Source: JANWXR01 sp964608265 (lineage in GTDB: Bacteria; Chloroflexota; Anaerolineae; Anaerolineales; UBA6663). From it: a DNA stretch of 64,000 nt. This document shows, piece by piece, positions 7,235 through 15,374 of the stretch. A program made the position numbers and the translations under genes. The stretch spans positions 1 to 64,000 of the forward strand of contig CAZSNP010000014.1 in assembly GCA_964608265.1 (NCBI GenBank), in the 5' to 3' direction. The notes under the pieces were generated by a model that was given only the letters and a program-made list of their open reading frames with translations, was not told the origin of the DNA and did not search any database. How positions within the stretch are numbered: the stretch's first letter is position 1; the number at the start of each line of letters is the position of its first letter.

Positions 7235-8794
7235 TCACGACGACTCCATCCGCAGCCATCGCCGCGAGACCCAGCCGCGCTGAACGCGCCCCTCGACTGA
7301 CCATTCCACCTCCACCCAATTGCCGTTGACCGAGTGCACCGTCACCACCGTGTTCGCCGGCAACGCCGTCACCGTCGGCGCGCTCAACGCGGGCGCGCTG
7401 CGCACCCACACCGCGCCGGTGGTGACTCCGGTGGAGGCGGGCTGCGCGGTGGCCGTCGCCGTAGCGGTCGCGCTCGGGGTAACGGTCGCAGCGGCGGTGG
7501 TGGTGGTTGCGGTCGCGCGCGCGATCGCCGTCGGAGGAGCGGTGGCGCTGAGTGTCGGGGTCACTGTCGCCGTCGCGGGCGCAAGCGCGATGGTTGTGGC
7601 GCTGCTCAGCGGAGTGGCGCTCTCGCGTGGAAACGCCAGCGGCAACAACGCCCAGGTGAATTGCAGATAGAAACAGGCGAGGGCAAGCACGAGCACGCCG
7701 ATCAACGCGCCCAGCGCGAGGATGGGCCGGAGATGGCGCGGAAGCGGCGTGGGCTGAGTCGGGCCGGCCGCCTCGGCCTCGCCGGCCAGTCGCTTGAGCT
7801 GCGGCTCGAGCGCGGGCAGGGTATCGGCCTCGCCGGCGTAGGCCCGCAGCGCGGCGTTGTGGCGCAGATGCAGATCGGCGACGAACTGGCGCAGTTGCGC
7901 GCGGAAGCCGGTCGGCTCGATGCCGGAGAACACGGCGGCGATGTAGGCCGATTCGCCGCCCTGCAGGATGATGTGCTGCTCGCCGTAATCAATCTCATCC
8001 AGCTCACGCTCCTCGCCCTCGGCGCTGAACGAATCGCGCACGAAGTGACGGATGGCGGTGAGCATGCCGCTGAGGAGGTCGGCGTCGGTGGTCGGCCCAT
8101 GGCCGCTGTGATAGTGCGCGAGCAGCAGCCCCGAGCCGCGCTGGATCAACACCAGGTCGTGCAACGAGAACGGCAGCGCGTCGCGCAGGGCCAACTCGGA
8201 CTCGGAGACGCCGCGCAGCCGCGCGACCACCGAGCGCAGCGCGCCCTGCGGCCCGACGGCGGCGCGCAGCCGCGCATCAATGTTGCGTTGCAGCTCGCGG
8301 GCGAACTCGCTCAACGCGCGCTGCACGACCGAGCCGATGATGGGATAGAGCGCCTCGATCATCTCGCTGCGCGACTCGCGGATCTGGGTGCGGATGGCTT
8401 CGCCCATCACCGGGGCCAGCGCCTCGGCCATCTCGTCGCGGGCTTCGCGAGCGTTGCGGGTGAGGGATTGGTTGAGCGCCGGGGTGATCTGGCGCACGAC
8501 GCCGGCGGTATCAACCGGTGTCAGGCGGCGTAGCTCGGCGACCGCGCCTTCCGTGCTCTGCAGCCGTTCGGCCTCGGCCTCGACGCGCCGGCGCAGGGCC
8601 TGTACCTCCGCCAGCAGCGCCTCGCCCTGCGCGCGGGTGGCCGCGTCGGCGGAGCGCAAGCGTTCGGCCAGGTCGCGCGCCTGCGCTTCGAGTTGCCCCA
8701 GCCGCTCGCGTTCCGGCGCGAACAGGATCGCGCGCGCCTCGGCCAGGGCGGCCGCCTCGGCAGCGCGGGCGGAATCAGTTTCGGCGTCGTTCAT
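7235..8794 (-). CDS. Roadblock/LC7-like membrane protein with extracytoplasmic SH3b domain
   Basis: A 519-residue protein starting at the ATG at 8794; a GTG at 8857 would add 21 residues and overlap the upstream gene. Order: coiled coil (10-95), an amphipathic helical stretch with two related EALxPxxG units (125-154), an alpha/beta domain (about 205-320) of roadblock/longin character (LHDLVLIQRGSGLLLAHY, EQHIILQGGESAYIAAVFSG), one membrane helix (356-380), a Thr/Ala-rich linker (398-455) and an SH3b domain (455-515, VWVRSAPALSAPTV...GWVSRRWL). The cytoplasmic part could act on the GTPase encoded next, as MglB does on MglA, and the SH3b part could bind cell wall. The roadblock call rests on pattern recognition only. 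Confidence 0.68.
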   Translation of the reverse strand: MNDAETDSARAAEAAALAEARAILFAPERERLGQLEAQARDLAERLRSADAATRAQGEALLAEVQALRRRVEAEAERLQSTEGAVAELRRLTPVDTAGVVRQITPALNQSLTRNAREARDEMAEALAPVMGEAIRTQIRESRSEMIEALYPIIGSVVQRALSEFARELQRNIDARLRAAVGPQGALRSVVARLRGVSESELALRDALPFSLHDLVLIQRGSGLLLAHYHSGHGPTTDADLLSGMLTAIRHFVRDSFSAEGEERELDEIDYGEQHIILQGGESAYIAAVFSGIEPTGFRAQLRQFVADLHLRHNAALRAYAGEADTLPALEPQLKRLAGEAEAAGPTQPTPLPRHLRPILALGALIGVLVLALACFYLQFTWALLPLAFPRESATPLSSATTIALAPATATVTPTLSATAPPTAIARATATTTTAAATVTPSATATATATAQPASTGVTTGAVWVRSAPALSAPTVTALPANTVVTVHSVNGNWVEVEWSVEGRVQRGWVSRRWLRMESS

Positions 8795-8826
8795 CGTCTG
8801 CGGCGCAACCCCCGCGGAAGCGGCGG

Positions 8827-9129
8827 CTACGCGGTGGGCGCGGTCAGCGCGCGCCACATGTCATCGTCGCGGGCGCGGGCTTCGGCCCGCATCTGCGCGA
8901 TGAGTTCGGTTTGCCGGGTGTGCAGGCGATACAACTCCTGCCGCAACTCCATCACGGCGCGGGCGAGTTGTTCGTTGCGCGCTTCGAGGGCTGAGACCTG
9001 CGCCTCGAGCTGGCGGGCCCTGGCCTCGACGGCGCGCGCCTGCGGGCTGGCCAGAATCTCGCGTAAACGGTGCAAGTCACTCGGCGGTTGGGCGGATGCG
9101 CTCTCGGTGAGGTCAATTTGGGGGGCCAT
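8827..9129 (-). CDS. Small coiled-coil protein, first gene of the GTPase operon
   Basis: A 100-residue protein beginning MAPQIDL at the ATG at 9129, with AAGGA about ten bases upstream; a TTG at 9156 is a possible longer start. Residues about 25-90 form a heptad-rich coiled coil (EARARQLEAQVSALEARNEQ). No domain name can be given. It ends 32 bases before the roadblock-like gene and heads the five-gene run ending in the response regulator, so a scaffold role in the same complex is possible. Confidence 0.7.
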   Translation of the reverse strand: MAPQIDLTESASAQPPSDLHRLREILASPQARAVEARARQLEAQVSALEARNEQLARAVMELRQELYRLHTRQTELIAQMRAEARARDDDMWRALTAPTA

Positions 9130-9396
9130 TGATTCGGAGTCCTTCAGCTTGCGCAATCACCTCGTAGGCTGAGGCGAACGGTCGCGTTATGGATACCAAA
9201 GGTTGATTAAGATCGTGTCAAGGCGCGCCTTTCCTCTCCTCACAATCAGCCGGCGCGCCCGTGCCACGCAATGATACACCGCGTTGTCGTTCTGGCCCAT
9301 CGCCTTCCGCCGCGCGAGTGGCGCAAACGATGACACCCGCGTTATGATGCGGGCGGGCCGGCGGCTTCAGCCCGTGCTCTTCGAGGAGGACTGTTG

Positions 9397-10380
9397 ATGA
9401 AAGTGCTGGTCACGGGCGGGGCAGGTTACATCGGCAGCATCGTGGCGGCGGAGTTGCTCAAGGCCAGGCACGAGGTCGTCGTCTTCGACAGCCTGTATCA
9501 GGGCCATCGCGCGGCGGTGCCCGAAGGCGCGGCCTTTATGCAGGGCGACCTGAGTGACGTGGCCGCGGTGGCGCGCCTCTTCCGCGAGCATCGTCGCTTC
9601 GACGGCATCATGCACTTCGCCTCGTACACGCTGGTCGGCGAGAGCATGCAACTGCCGCTCAAGTATCTGCGCGACAACCTGGTGGCGGGGGCGAACCTGC
9701 TCCAAGAGGCGATCAAGCACGGCGTGGGCCGCTTCATCCTGTCCTCCACCGCCAACCTGTTCGACGCGCCCGAGCGCATCCCCATCGAGCCGGAGGAGGC
9801 CATCGTGCCCGGCTCACCTTACGGCGAATCGAAATACTTCCTCGAGCGCACCCTGCACTGGCTCGAGCGGATCCATGGGCTGAAGCACGCCTGCCTGCGT
9901 TACTTCAACGCGGCCGGCGGCACGCCGCAGCGCGGCGAGCACCACGAGCCGGAGTTGCACCTGATCCCGATCGTGTTACAGGTGGCCCTGGGCCAGCGCG
10001 AGAAGCTGACGATCTTCGGCGGCGACTATCCGACCAGGGATGGGACGTGCGTGCGCGACTATATTCATGTTGTGGATCTGGCGCAGGCGCATATCCTCGC
10101 GCTCGAAAACCTCGACCGGCTCGGCAGCCGCAAGTACAACCTCGGCAATGGCAGCGGCTTTACGAACCTTGAGGTCGTGCAGACGGCGGAGGCAGTGACC
10201 GGCCGCCCGATCCCCTACACCATCGGCCCGCGCCGCGCCGGCGACCCGGCGACTCTGATTGCCTCGTCGGAGAAGATTCGACGGGAGCTGGGCTGGACGC
10301 CGCGCTATCCGACGCTCGACGACATCATCGCCAGCGCATGGGAATGGCACAGCCACCATCCGCACGGCTACGCTCACTGA
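9397..10380 (+). CDS. galE: UDP-glucose 4-epimerase
   Basis: A 327-residue extended short-chain dehydrogenase. The ATG at 9397 follows a strong GAGGAGGA. The Rossmann motif GGAGYIGS starts at residue 7, the catalytic pair is in SPYGESKYF (Tyr and Lys), and CLRYFNAAGG, GGDYPTRDGTCVRDYIHV and YNLGNGSGFTN are hallmarks of GalE. It interconverts UDP-glucose and UDP-galactose for polysaccharide synthesis or galactose use. It stands alone, with a divergent signalling operon behind it and a converging UDG gene in front. Confidence 0.93.
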   Translation: MKVLVTGGAGYIGSIVAAELLKARHEVVVFDSLYQGHRAAVPEGAAFMQGDLSDVAAVARLFREHRRFDGIMHFASYTLVGESMQLPLKYLRDNLVAGANLLQEAIKHGVGRFILSSTANLFDAPERIPIEPEEAIVPGSPYGESKYFLERTLHWLERIHGLKHACLRYFNAAGGTPQRGEHHEPELHLIPIVLQVALGQREKLTIFGGDYPTRDGTCVRDYIHVVDLAQAHILALENLDRLGSRKYNLGNGSGFTNLEVVQTAEAVTGRPIPYTIGPRRAGDPATLIASSEKIRRELGWTPRYPTLDDIIASAWEWHSHHPHGYAH

Positions 10381-10381
10381 C

Positions 10382-10993
10382 TCACAACCCGAGCTTGAGG
10401 CGTTGATGGCGCAGCAGGCGGATCGCGCGCGCGATCCGCTTTTTGTTTTCGGGCTTGTTCGGCCAGGTGCTCGCGCCGCTGGGGTGCGGCAGAGGGATGA
10501 TGACCCGGCCATCGCGCTCGAGCTGTGTGCCGATGACGTCTTCGAGCGACAACGTAGCCTCGAAGAACAAACCGATGGCGAGTTTGCCGATGGGGATGAT
10601 GAGGCGCGGGTTGACCAATTCGATCTCGCGGTCGAGCCACGGCCGGCACAACGCTTGTTCCTCCTTGCTCGGCACGCGGTCGCCGTGCCCGCCCGCGCTC
10701 CGGCCCGGGTAACACTTCGTCACCGCCGTCATCGCTTGCGTCGCGCGGAACGTCGCCTCGTCGAAGCCCGCTTTGCCCAACCAGTGAAAGAGCCGTTGAC
10801 CGCTGCCGGCGTTGAATGGGCGCTTGACGATGGCCTCCGTTGGCCCCGGCGCCTGGCCGATCGTCATCACCTGTGCGGTGTGAAACCCGTGCACCACCGC
10901 GCCCGGCGCGATCCAGTAACCCGCCTCGGCGCACCGGCGGCAGGCGCGGATTTGTTCGTGGAGCCGGGCGAGGGCGGCGCGGCGCGTGGGCAT
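10382..10993 (-). CDS. Uracil-DNA glycosylase superfamily protein (family 4-like, Fe-S type)
   Basis: A 203-residue protein from the ATG at 10993; longer in-frame extensions run into the lipoprotein gene on the other strand and are Arg-rich. Four cysteines fit the Fe-S pattern: CRRC near the N-terminus, Cys in TKCYPG and Cys in EQALCRPWL. GQAPGPTEA is the water-activating motif and PHPSG the DNA-intercalation motif of the UDG superfamily. It would remove uracil from DNA. Its stop codon lies one base beyond the galE stop on the opposite strand. Confidence 0.85.
   Translation of the reverse strand: MPTRRAALARLHEQIRACRRCAEAGYWIAPGAVVHGFHTAQVMTIGQAPGPTEAIVKRPFNAGSGQRLFHWLGKAGFDEATFRATQAMTAVTKCYPGRSAGGHGDRVPSKEEQALCRPWLDREIELVNPRLIIPIGKLAIGLFFEATLSLEDVIGTQLERDGRVIIPLPHPSGASTWPNKPENKKRIARAIRLLRHQRLKLGL
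10418..10449 (+). terminator. galE terminator inside the converging UDG gene
   Basis: A perfect 22-nt palindrome, GCGGATCGCGC and its mirror (10418-10439), is followed by TTTTTGTTTT. On the plus strand this is a rho-independent terminator for galE, yet it lies within the last codons of the minus-strand uracil-DNA glycosylase gene. Confidence 0.7.
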
Positions 10994-11001
10994 CGGGCAC
11001 A

Positions 11002-11007
11002 AGTATA
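11002..11007 (-). promoter_or_regulatory. -10 box of the UDG gene (leaderless spacing)
   Basis: TATACT on the minus strand lies eight bases before the ATG at 10993, leaving no room for a Shine-Dalgarno sequence. Confidence 0.5.
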
Positions 11008-11095
11008 CCGGCGCCGCCGGCGGGCACGCCGGAGGGAGAAGCGCTGTGCGCTCCTGCCGCGCCGCGACACGGCGCGCCGCCGCCGGCCGATACGC

Positions 11096-11101
11096 TATAC
11101 T
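11096..11101 (+). promoter_or_regulatory. -10 box of the solute-binding lipoprotein gene (leaderless spacing)
   Basis: TATACT ends six bases before the ATG at 11108, so transcription would begin at or next to the start codon. The -35 region is GC-rich and weak. Confidence 0.55.
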
Positions 11102-11107
11102 GCCGCC

Positions 11108-12376
11108 ATGCTTCGTCGAATGCTCGCGGGGGCACTCGCGCTGAGCGTGGCCGCGTGCACCGTCACGCCCGCGCCCCCGCCGAGCACCCCGCTCGGCGCG
11201 CCGACCCCGGCCACGACGCCGACCGTGCCGGCTCGGCCCCTCACGCCGACGCCGCCCGCTCCCGATGAATTGGTGATCTGGCTGCCGCCGCGGTTCGCGC
11301 CCGACCCTGCCGCGCGCGGCGGCGCGGTGCTGGCTCAGCAACTGGCCGAGTTCGAGGCGACGCGAGGCGTCACCGTGACCGTGCGCTTGAAGGTTGAGGC
11401 CGGGCGCGGCGGTCTGCTCGATTCGCTGTTGACGGCGTTCAACGTCGCGCCGGAGGTGCTGCCCGACCTCATCGCCCTGCGGCGCGACGATTTGGCCGAG
11501 GCCTCGGTGGCCGGCGCTTTGACCGCGCTGGATGGGTTGCTGCTGCCCGAGGTGCTGACGCAGGCCTATCCGTTCGCGCAAACCATGAGCCGGGTGGAGG
11601 GCCGCTGGGTCGGCGCGCCGTTCGCCACGGATGCCCGCATCGCGGTCTATCGCAGCGACGTTTACGGCAGCGCGCCGGCCCGCTGGAGCGACCTCATCAC
11701 CGGCACGGTCATCTTCCCCGGCGCCGAGGCCTCCGGCCTGACGTTGCTCAACGACTACCTCGCCCTCGACGGGCCGCTGGCCAACGACAACGGACAGCCC
11801 GCCCTCAACGTGCCGCTGCTCACCTCCCTCCTCACCCAGTTAAGCCTGACCCGCGAAGCCCGGCTGTTGCCGCTGGCGACGCTGTCGTACACCGACACGA
11901 CCGCAACCGGGCAGGCTTTTCGTGAAGGGCGCGCGACGCTGGCCGTTACTTCGGCGGCGTGGTATCTGGCCGAGGCCGGTCGCCTGGAGCAGACGGCGGC
12001 GATGTTGCCGCCCACGTTGCGGGGACGGGCTTTCACACTGGCGGAGGGATGGTGCTGGGCGCTGGTGAACACCGGCGCCGAGGATGCGCGCGTCGCGGAG
12101 TTGGCCAACTGGCTCACCACCCCCTCCCGGCTGGCGGCGTGGACACGGGCCGCGCGCGTGCTGCCGCCGCGCGCCGATGTGCTGGCCGCCTGGGGCGATG
12201 ATTCATTTGCGCCGCTAGCCGCCGCCGTGCTCACCAGCGCCGAGCTTCAGCCGCCGCGCGCCACGCTCGAACGGCTCGGCCCGCTGTTGGCCCAGGCATT
12301 GGATGATGTGCTCAACAATCGCGCCACCCCCGAAGCAGCGGCGCGGGCCGTCGCGCAGAGCTATGGCCAGCCGTGA
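11108..12376 (+). CDS. Extracellular solute-binding lipoprotein (ABC-type)
   Basis: A 422-residue protein. The N-terminus MLRRMLAGALALSVAAC is a lipoprotein signal with a C at residue 17, followed by a Pro/Thr linker. The rest has the two-lobe pattern of family 1 solute-binding proteins (DELVIWLPPRF, VGAPFATDARIAVYRSDV, TGTVIFPGA, GRATLAVTSAAWYL). It would capture a sugar or similar ligand outside the membrane, but no permease or ATPase gene lies nearby. Its end overlaps the glycerate kinase start by 14 bases, so the two are translationally coupled. Confidence 0.82.
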   Translation: MLRRMLAGALALSVAACTVTPAPPPSTPLGAPTPATTPTVPARPLTPTPPAPDELVIWLPPRFAPDPAARGGAVLAQQLAEFEATRGVTVTVRLKVEAGRGGLLDSLLTAFNVAPEVLPDLIALRRDDLAEASVAGALTALDGLLLPEVLTQAYPFAQTMSRVEGRWVGAPFATDARIAVYRSDVYGSAPARWSDLITGTVIFPGAEASGLTLLNDYLALDGPLANDNGQPALNVPLLTSLLTQLSLTREARLLPLATLSYTDTTATGQAFREGRATLAVTSAAWYLAEAGRLEQTAAMLPPTLRGRAFTLAEGWCWALVNTGAEDARVAELANWLTTPSRLAAWTRAARVLPPRADVLAAWGDDSFAPLAAAVLTSAELQPPRATLERLGPLLAQALDDVLNNRATPEAAARAVAQSYGQP

Positions 12377-13760
12377 GCGTGACAAGCGGGATGTGAAACC
12401 GCAATTCGAGCAGCACCGGCAACATCTGGCCGCGCTGCGGGCCGCTGCGTTGCGGGCCGTTGATCCGTATCGTGCGGTGAAGGGCAACCTCTCCGCGCAG
12501 GACCTGGCGCCGTTCGAGCGCGTCTTCATCGCGGGCGCGGGCAAAGCGGGCCTGGCTATGGCGCGCGCCGCCGCCGAGATCGCCGGCCATAAACTTGCCG
12601 GTGGGGCGGTCGCTGTTCCGCGCCTCCCCTCTCCCGGCGGGAGAGGGAGTCGCTTCGCTTATGGGGGTGAAGGAGAGCCGGTGCAATTCATCGAGGGCGG
12701 CCACCCGCTCCCCGGCGAAGGCTCGCTGGCCGCAGGCCGCGCCATCGCTGAACTACTCGCGCACACCACGCCGCGCGATCTTGTCCTCGCCCTCATCTCG
12801 GGTGGCGGCTCGGCGCTGATGGAGTTGCCGAAGGCGGGGCTGTCGCTCTCCGATCTCCAGACGACCAATCACCAATTGCTGAAGTCCGGCGCGACCATCC
12901 ACGAGTTCAACACCGTCCGCAGGGCGTTGTCGCAGATCAAAGGCGGCGGGCTGCTGCGGCTGGCGCATCCCGCACGGGTGTTGGGGCTGATTCTGTCGGA
13001 TGTCGTCGGCAACGATCTTTCGATCATCGCCTCCGGGCCGACGGTGGCAGCGGATGTGATCGCGGATGTAGCGGATGGCCTGCGTCGCACAACCACATTG
13101 GCCATTGTTGAGAAGTATCAATTGCAGTCCGCCTTGCCCCCGCACGTCCTGACGACTCTGCAACACGAATCCGTTACATCCGTTCCGGAATCCGCTGCCG
13201 AGAATCGTCTCATCGCCTCCAACCGCCTCGCCGGTGAGGCCGCCGCGCAGGCCGCGCGCGAATTGGGTTTCGCCGCCGATTTCCTCGGCGACGACTGGCA
13301 GGGCGAGGCGCGCGAGGTGGGGCAGAGGTTCGCGGAGCGATTGACCTCACCCCCCGCCCCCGACCCCTCCCCCCTCTCCCGACGGGAACTTCCGTCGGGA
13401 GAGGGGGGCAGGGGGGTGAGGGCCGTCATCGCCGGCGGCGAGTCCACCGTCACCGTGCGCGGCGCGGGCAAGGGCGGGCGCAATCAAGAGGTGGCGCTGG
13501 CGGCGGCCATCGCGATTCAGGGGCAGCCCAACCTCGTCATCTCCACCTTCGCCACCGACGGCGTGGATGGGCCGACCGATGCGGCGGGCGCAACCGTGAC
13601 CGGGCAGACCGTGGCCCGCGCGCGCGCCCTCGGCCTCGACCCGCAAACGTCCCTTGACCACAACGACGCGTACACCTTCTTCGCCGCGCTCGGCGACCTC
13701 GTCCTCACCGGCCCCACCGGCACGAACGTCAACGACCTTTTGTTTGGACTGGCATACTGA
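12363..13760 (+). CDS. Glycerate 2-kinase (MOFRL family) carrying two repeat-encoded inserts
   Basis: A 465-residue protein from the ATG at 12363. GAGKAGLAMARAA, LISGGGSALMELP, VVGNDLSIIASGPT, GGRNQEVALAAAI and FATDGVDGPTDAAGAT are diagnostic of the MOFRL glycerate kinases that phosphorylate D-glycerate at C2. Two stretches, near residues 85-106 and 327-353, do not belong to the family: they are Pro/Gly/Arg-rich and correspond exactly to palindromic DNA repeats at 12621-12680 and 13345-13422. Both keep the frame, so the enzyme may still be made with extra surface loops. Confidence 0.88.
   Translation: MASRERDKRDVKPQFEQHRQHLAALRAAALRAVDPYRAVKGNLSAQDLAPFERVFIAGAGKAGLAMARAAAEIAGHKLAGGAVAVPRLPSPGGRGSRFAYGGEGEPVQFIEGGHPLPGEGSLAAGRAIAELLAHTTPRDLVLALISGGGSALMELPKAGLSLSDLQTTNHQLLKSGATIHEFNTVRRALSQIKGGGLLRLAHPARVLGLILSDVVGNDLSIIASGPTVAADVIADVADGLRRTTTLAIVEKYQLQSALPPHVLTTLQHESVTSVPESAAENRLIASNRLAGEAAAQAARELGFAADFLGDDWQGEAREVGQRFAERLTSPPAPDPSPLSRRELPSGEGGRGVRAVIAGGESTVTVRGAGKGGRNQEVALAAAIAIQGQPNLVISTFATDGVDGPTDAAGATVTGQTVARARALGLDPQTSLDHNDAYTFFAALGDLVLTGPTGTNVNDLLFGLAY
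12621..12680. repeat. Palindromic repeat inserted in frame in the glycerate kinase gene
   Basis: The core hairpin CCCTCTCCC-GGC-GGGAGAGGG (12627-12647) is flanked by further repeat-like sequence. It encodes a Pro/Gly/Arg-rich loop between the strand GGAVAV and the conserved GGHPLPGEG. Confidence 0.8.
13345..13422. repeat. Second palindromic repeat inserted in frame in the glycerate kinase gene
   Basis: An inverted repeat of 78 bases (exactly 26 codons) opens with CCTCACCCCCC and closes with GGGGGGTGAGG. The inner hairpin is CTCTCCCGACGG / CCGTCGGGAGAG. It is the same family as the 12621 element. Confidence 0.85.
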
Positions 13761-13837
13761 TTGCTGATTGCTCATTCGGGATTTCTGATTGACAATTCGC
13801 CACTGAACGGGCGATCAACAATCAGGAATCAGCAATC
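13759..13837. repeat. Intergenic inverted repeat (GATTGCTGATT family)
   Basis: GATTGCTGATT at 13759-13769 is repeated inverted at 13827-13837, with further imperfect copies of the phrase between. It fills the whole gap between the glycerate kinase and phosphohexomutase genes and lacks a terminator T-tract. Confidence 0.6.
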
Positions 13838-13848
13838 CAAAATCAACT

Positions 13849-15297
13849 ATGACGATTCAATTCGGAACTGACGGCTGGCGCGCCGTCATCGCAGAAACCT
13901 TCACCTTTGAAAACCTCCGCCTGCTGACGCAGGGCATCGCCGATGCGGTCGCCGCGCCGGATTGGGGCGGAGGCGTTTCCGACTTCGATCCGCGGTTGAT
14001 GGTCGTCGGTTTCGACACGCGCTTCCTCTCCGATCGTTTCGCGGTCGAGGTGGCGCGGGTGCTGGCGGCCAACGGCCTCACCGTGCTGCTGGCGCAATCC
14101 GACGCGCCGACGCCGGCGGTGTCGTACGCGGTGAAACACCACCGGGCGGCGGGCGGGGTGATGATCACCGCCTCGCACAACGCGCCGCGCTACAACGGCG
14201 TCAAGCTCAAGGCTGCGTTCGGCGGCTCGGCCCTCAACGATCAATGCCGCCGGGTCGAGGTCTGCCTCGACGACAACGAGCAACGGGCGCGCGGCCCCAA
14301 CCTCATGGATTACGACAAGGCGGCCGGCGCGGGGCTGATCAAACGCTTCAACCCCATGCCGGCCTATTTCGATCATCTGCGCACGCTCGTCAACTTCGAC
14401 GTCATCGCCGGCAACCCGCAACGGCTGGTGGTGGATTCGATGTACGGCTCGGGCCGCGGCGCGATCAAGGCGATTTTGCAGGGCACCGGCAGTGAAGTGT
14501 TCGAGATCCGCGGCGAGATGAACCCCGGCTTCGGCGGCGTGCACCCCGAGCCGATTGCGAAATACCTCGGCGCGACGATGGGCGCGATTGCCGCCGGGCA
14601 CGGCTCTTTCGCCGTCGTCACCGACGGCGACGCCGACCGCACCGGGGCGATGGATGGGCGCGGGCAGTTCGTGGATCCGCACAAGATCATGTCGCTGGCG
14701 CTGCGATATTTGAAGGAGCAGCGCGGGCAGAGCGGCGCGGTGGTGAAGACGGTCTCGACGACGCGCATGGTCAACCGCCTCGCGGCGCGCTACGGCCTCG
14801 AATGTTTCGAGACGCCCGTCGGCTTCAACCACATCGCCGATCACATGCTCGAGCGCGAGGTCCTCATCGGCGGGGAGGAGTCGGGCGGCATCAGCCTCAA
14901 GGGCCACATCCCCGAGGGCGACGGCGTGCTCTTCGGCCTGCTGCTGCTCGAGATCGTGGCGCAATCCGGCGGCACGCTCGAAGAGCTGGTGAACGAGCTG
15001 TTGCGCGAGGTCGGCCCGGCGCAATACGCGCGCAAGGATTTGCGACTCGCGCGGCCCGTCTCGAAGAAGGAGATGGTGAAGCGGCTGACCGAGAGCGCGC
15101 CGGCCTCCATCGGCGGGCTGAAGGTAACGAGCGTCGCCAACATGGACGGTGTGAAGTACATCCTGGAGGATGACTCGTGGCTCCTCATCCGCCCCTCGGG
15201 CACCGAGCCGGTGCTGCGCGTGTACGCCGAGGCCCGCACCGACGAGGCCGTGGCGCAGTTGCTGTCGTACGGGCAGCAGGTGGCGGGGACGGCGTGA
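13849..15297 (+). CDS. Phosphoglucomutase/phosphomannomutase (alpha-D-phosphohexomutase)
   Basis: A 482-residue protein with the four-domain hexomutase motifs: phosphoserine loop MITASHNAPRYNG near residue 105, metal loop TDGDADRTGAM near 260, sugar-binding loop IGGEESGGISLKGH near 340, and phosphate-binding loop RPSGTEPVLRVYAEA near the C-terminus. The opening FGTDGWRAVI is typical. It interconverts hexose 1- and 6-phosphates and supplies UDP-sugar synthesis, in keeping with galE nearby. Glucose versus mannose preference cannot be told. Confidence 0.93.
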   Translation: MTIQFGTDGWRAVIAETFTFENLRLLTQGIADAVAAPDWGGGVSDFDPRLMVVGFDTRFLSDRFAVEVARVLAANGLTVLLAQSDAPTPAVSYAVKHHRAAGGVMITASHNAPRYNGVKLKAAFGGSALNDQCRRVEVCLDDNEQRARGPNLMDYDKAAGAGLIKRFNPMPAYFDHLRTLVNFDVIAGNPQRLVVDSMYGSGRGAIKAILQGTGSEVFEIRGEMNPGFGGVHPEPIAKYLGATMGAIAAGHGSFAVVTDGDADRTGAMDGRGQFVDPHKIMSLALRYLKEQRGQSGAVVKTVSTTRMVNRLAARYGLECFETPVGFNHIADHMLEREVLIGGEESGGISLKGHIPEGDGVLFGLLLLEIVAQSGGTLEELVNELLREVGPAQYARKDLRLARPVSKKEMVKRLTESAPASIGGLKVTSVANMDGVKYILEDDSWLLIRPSGTEPVLRVYAEARTDEAVAQLLSYGQQVAGTA

Positions 15298-15374
15298 TGT
15301 AACTTCGCTGAGCAGTGTCATTCACGCGCAGGGTACGGCGGGCCGTGCCCGGCGATGTTCTACAGGACCAGGCG

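Noticed and set aside
10259..11107. Long open frame leading into the solute-binding lipoprotein
   Set aside because: It overlaps the galE end and the whole UDG gene antisense; the lipoprotein signal at 11108 and the -10 box before it fix the start.
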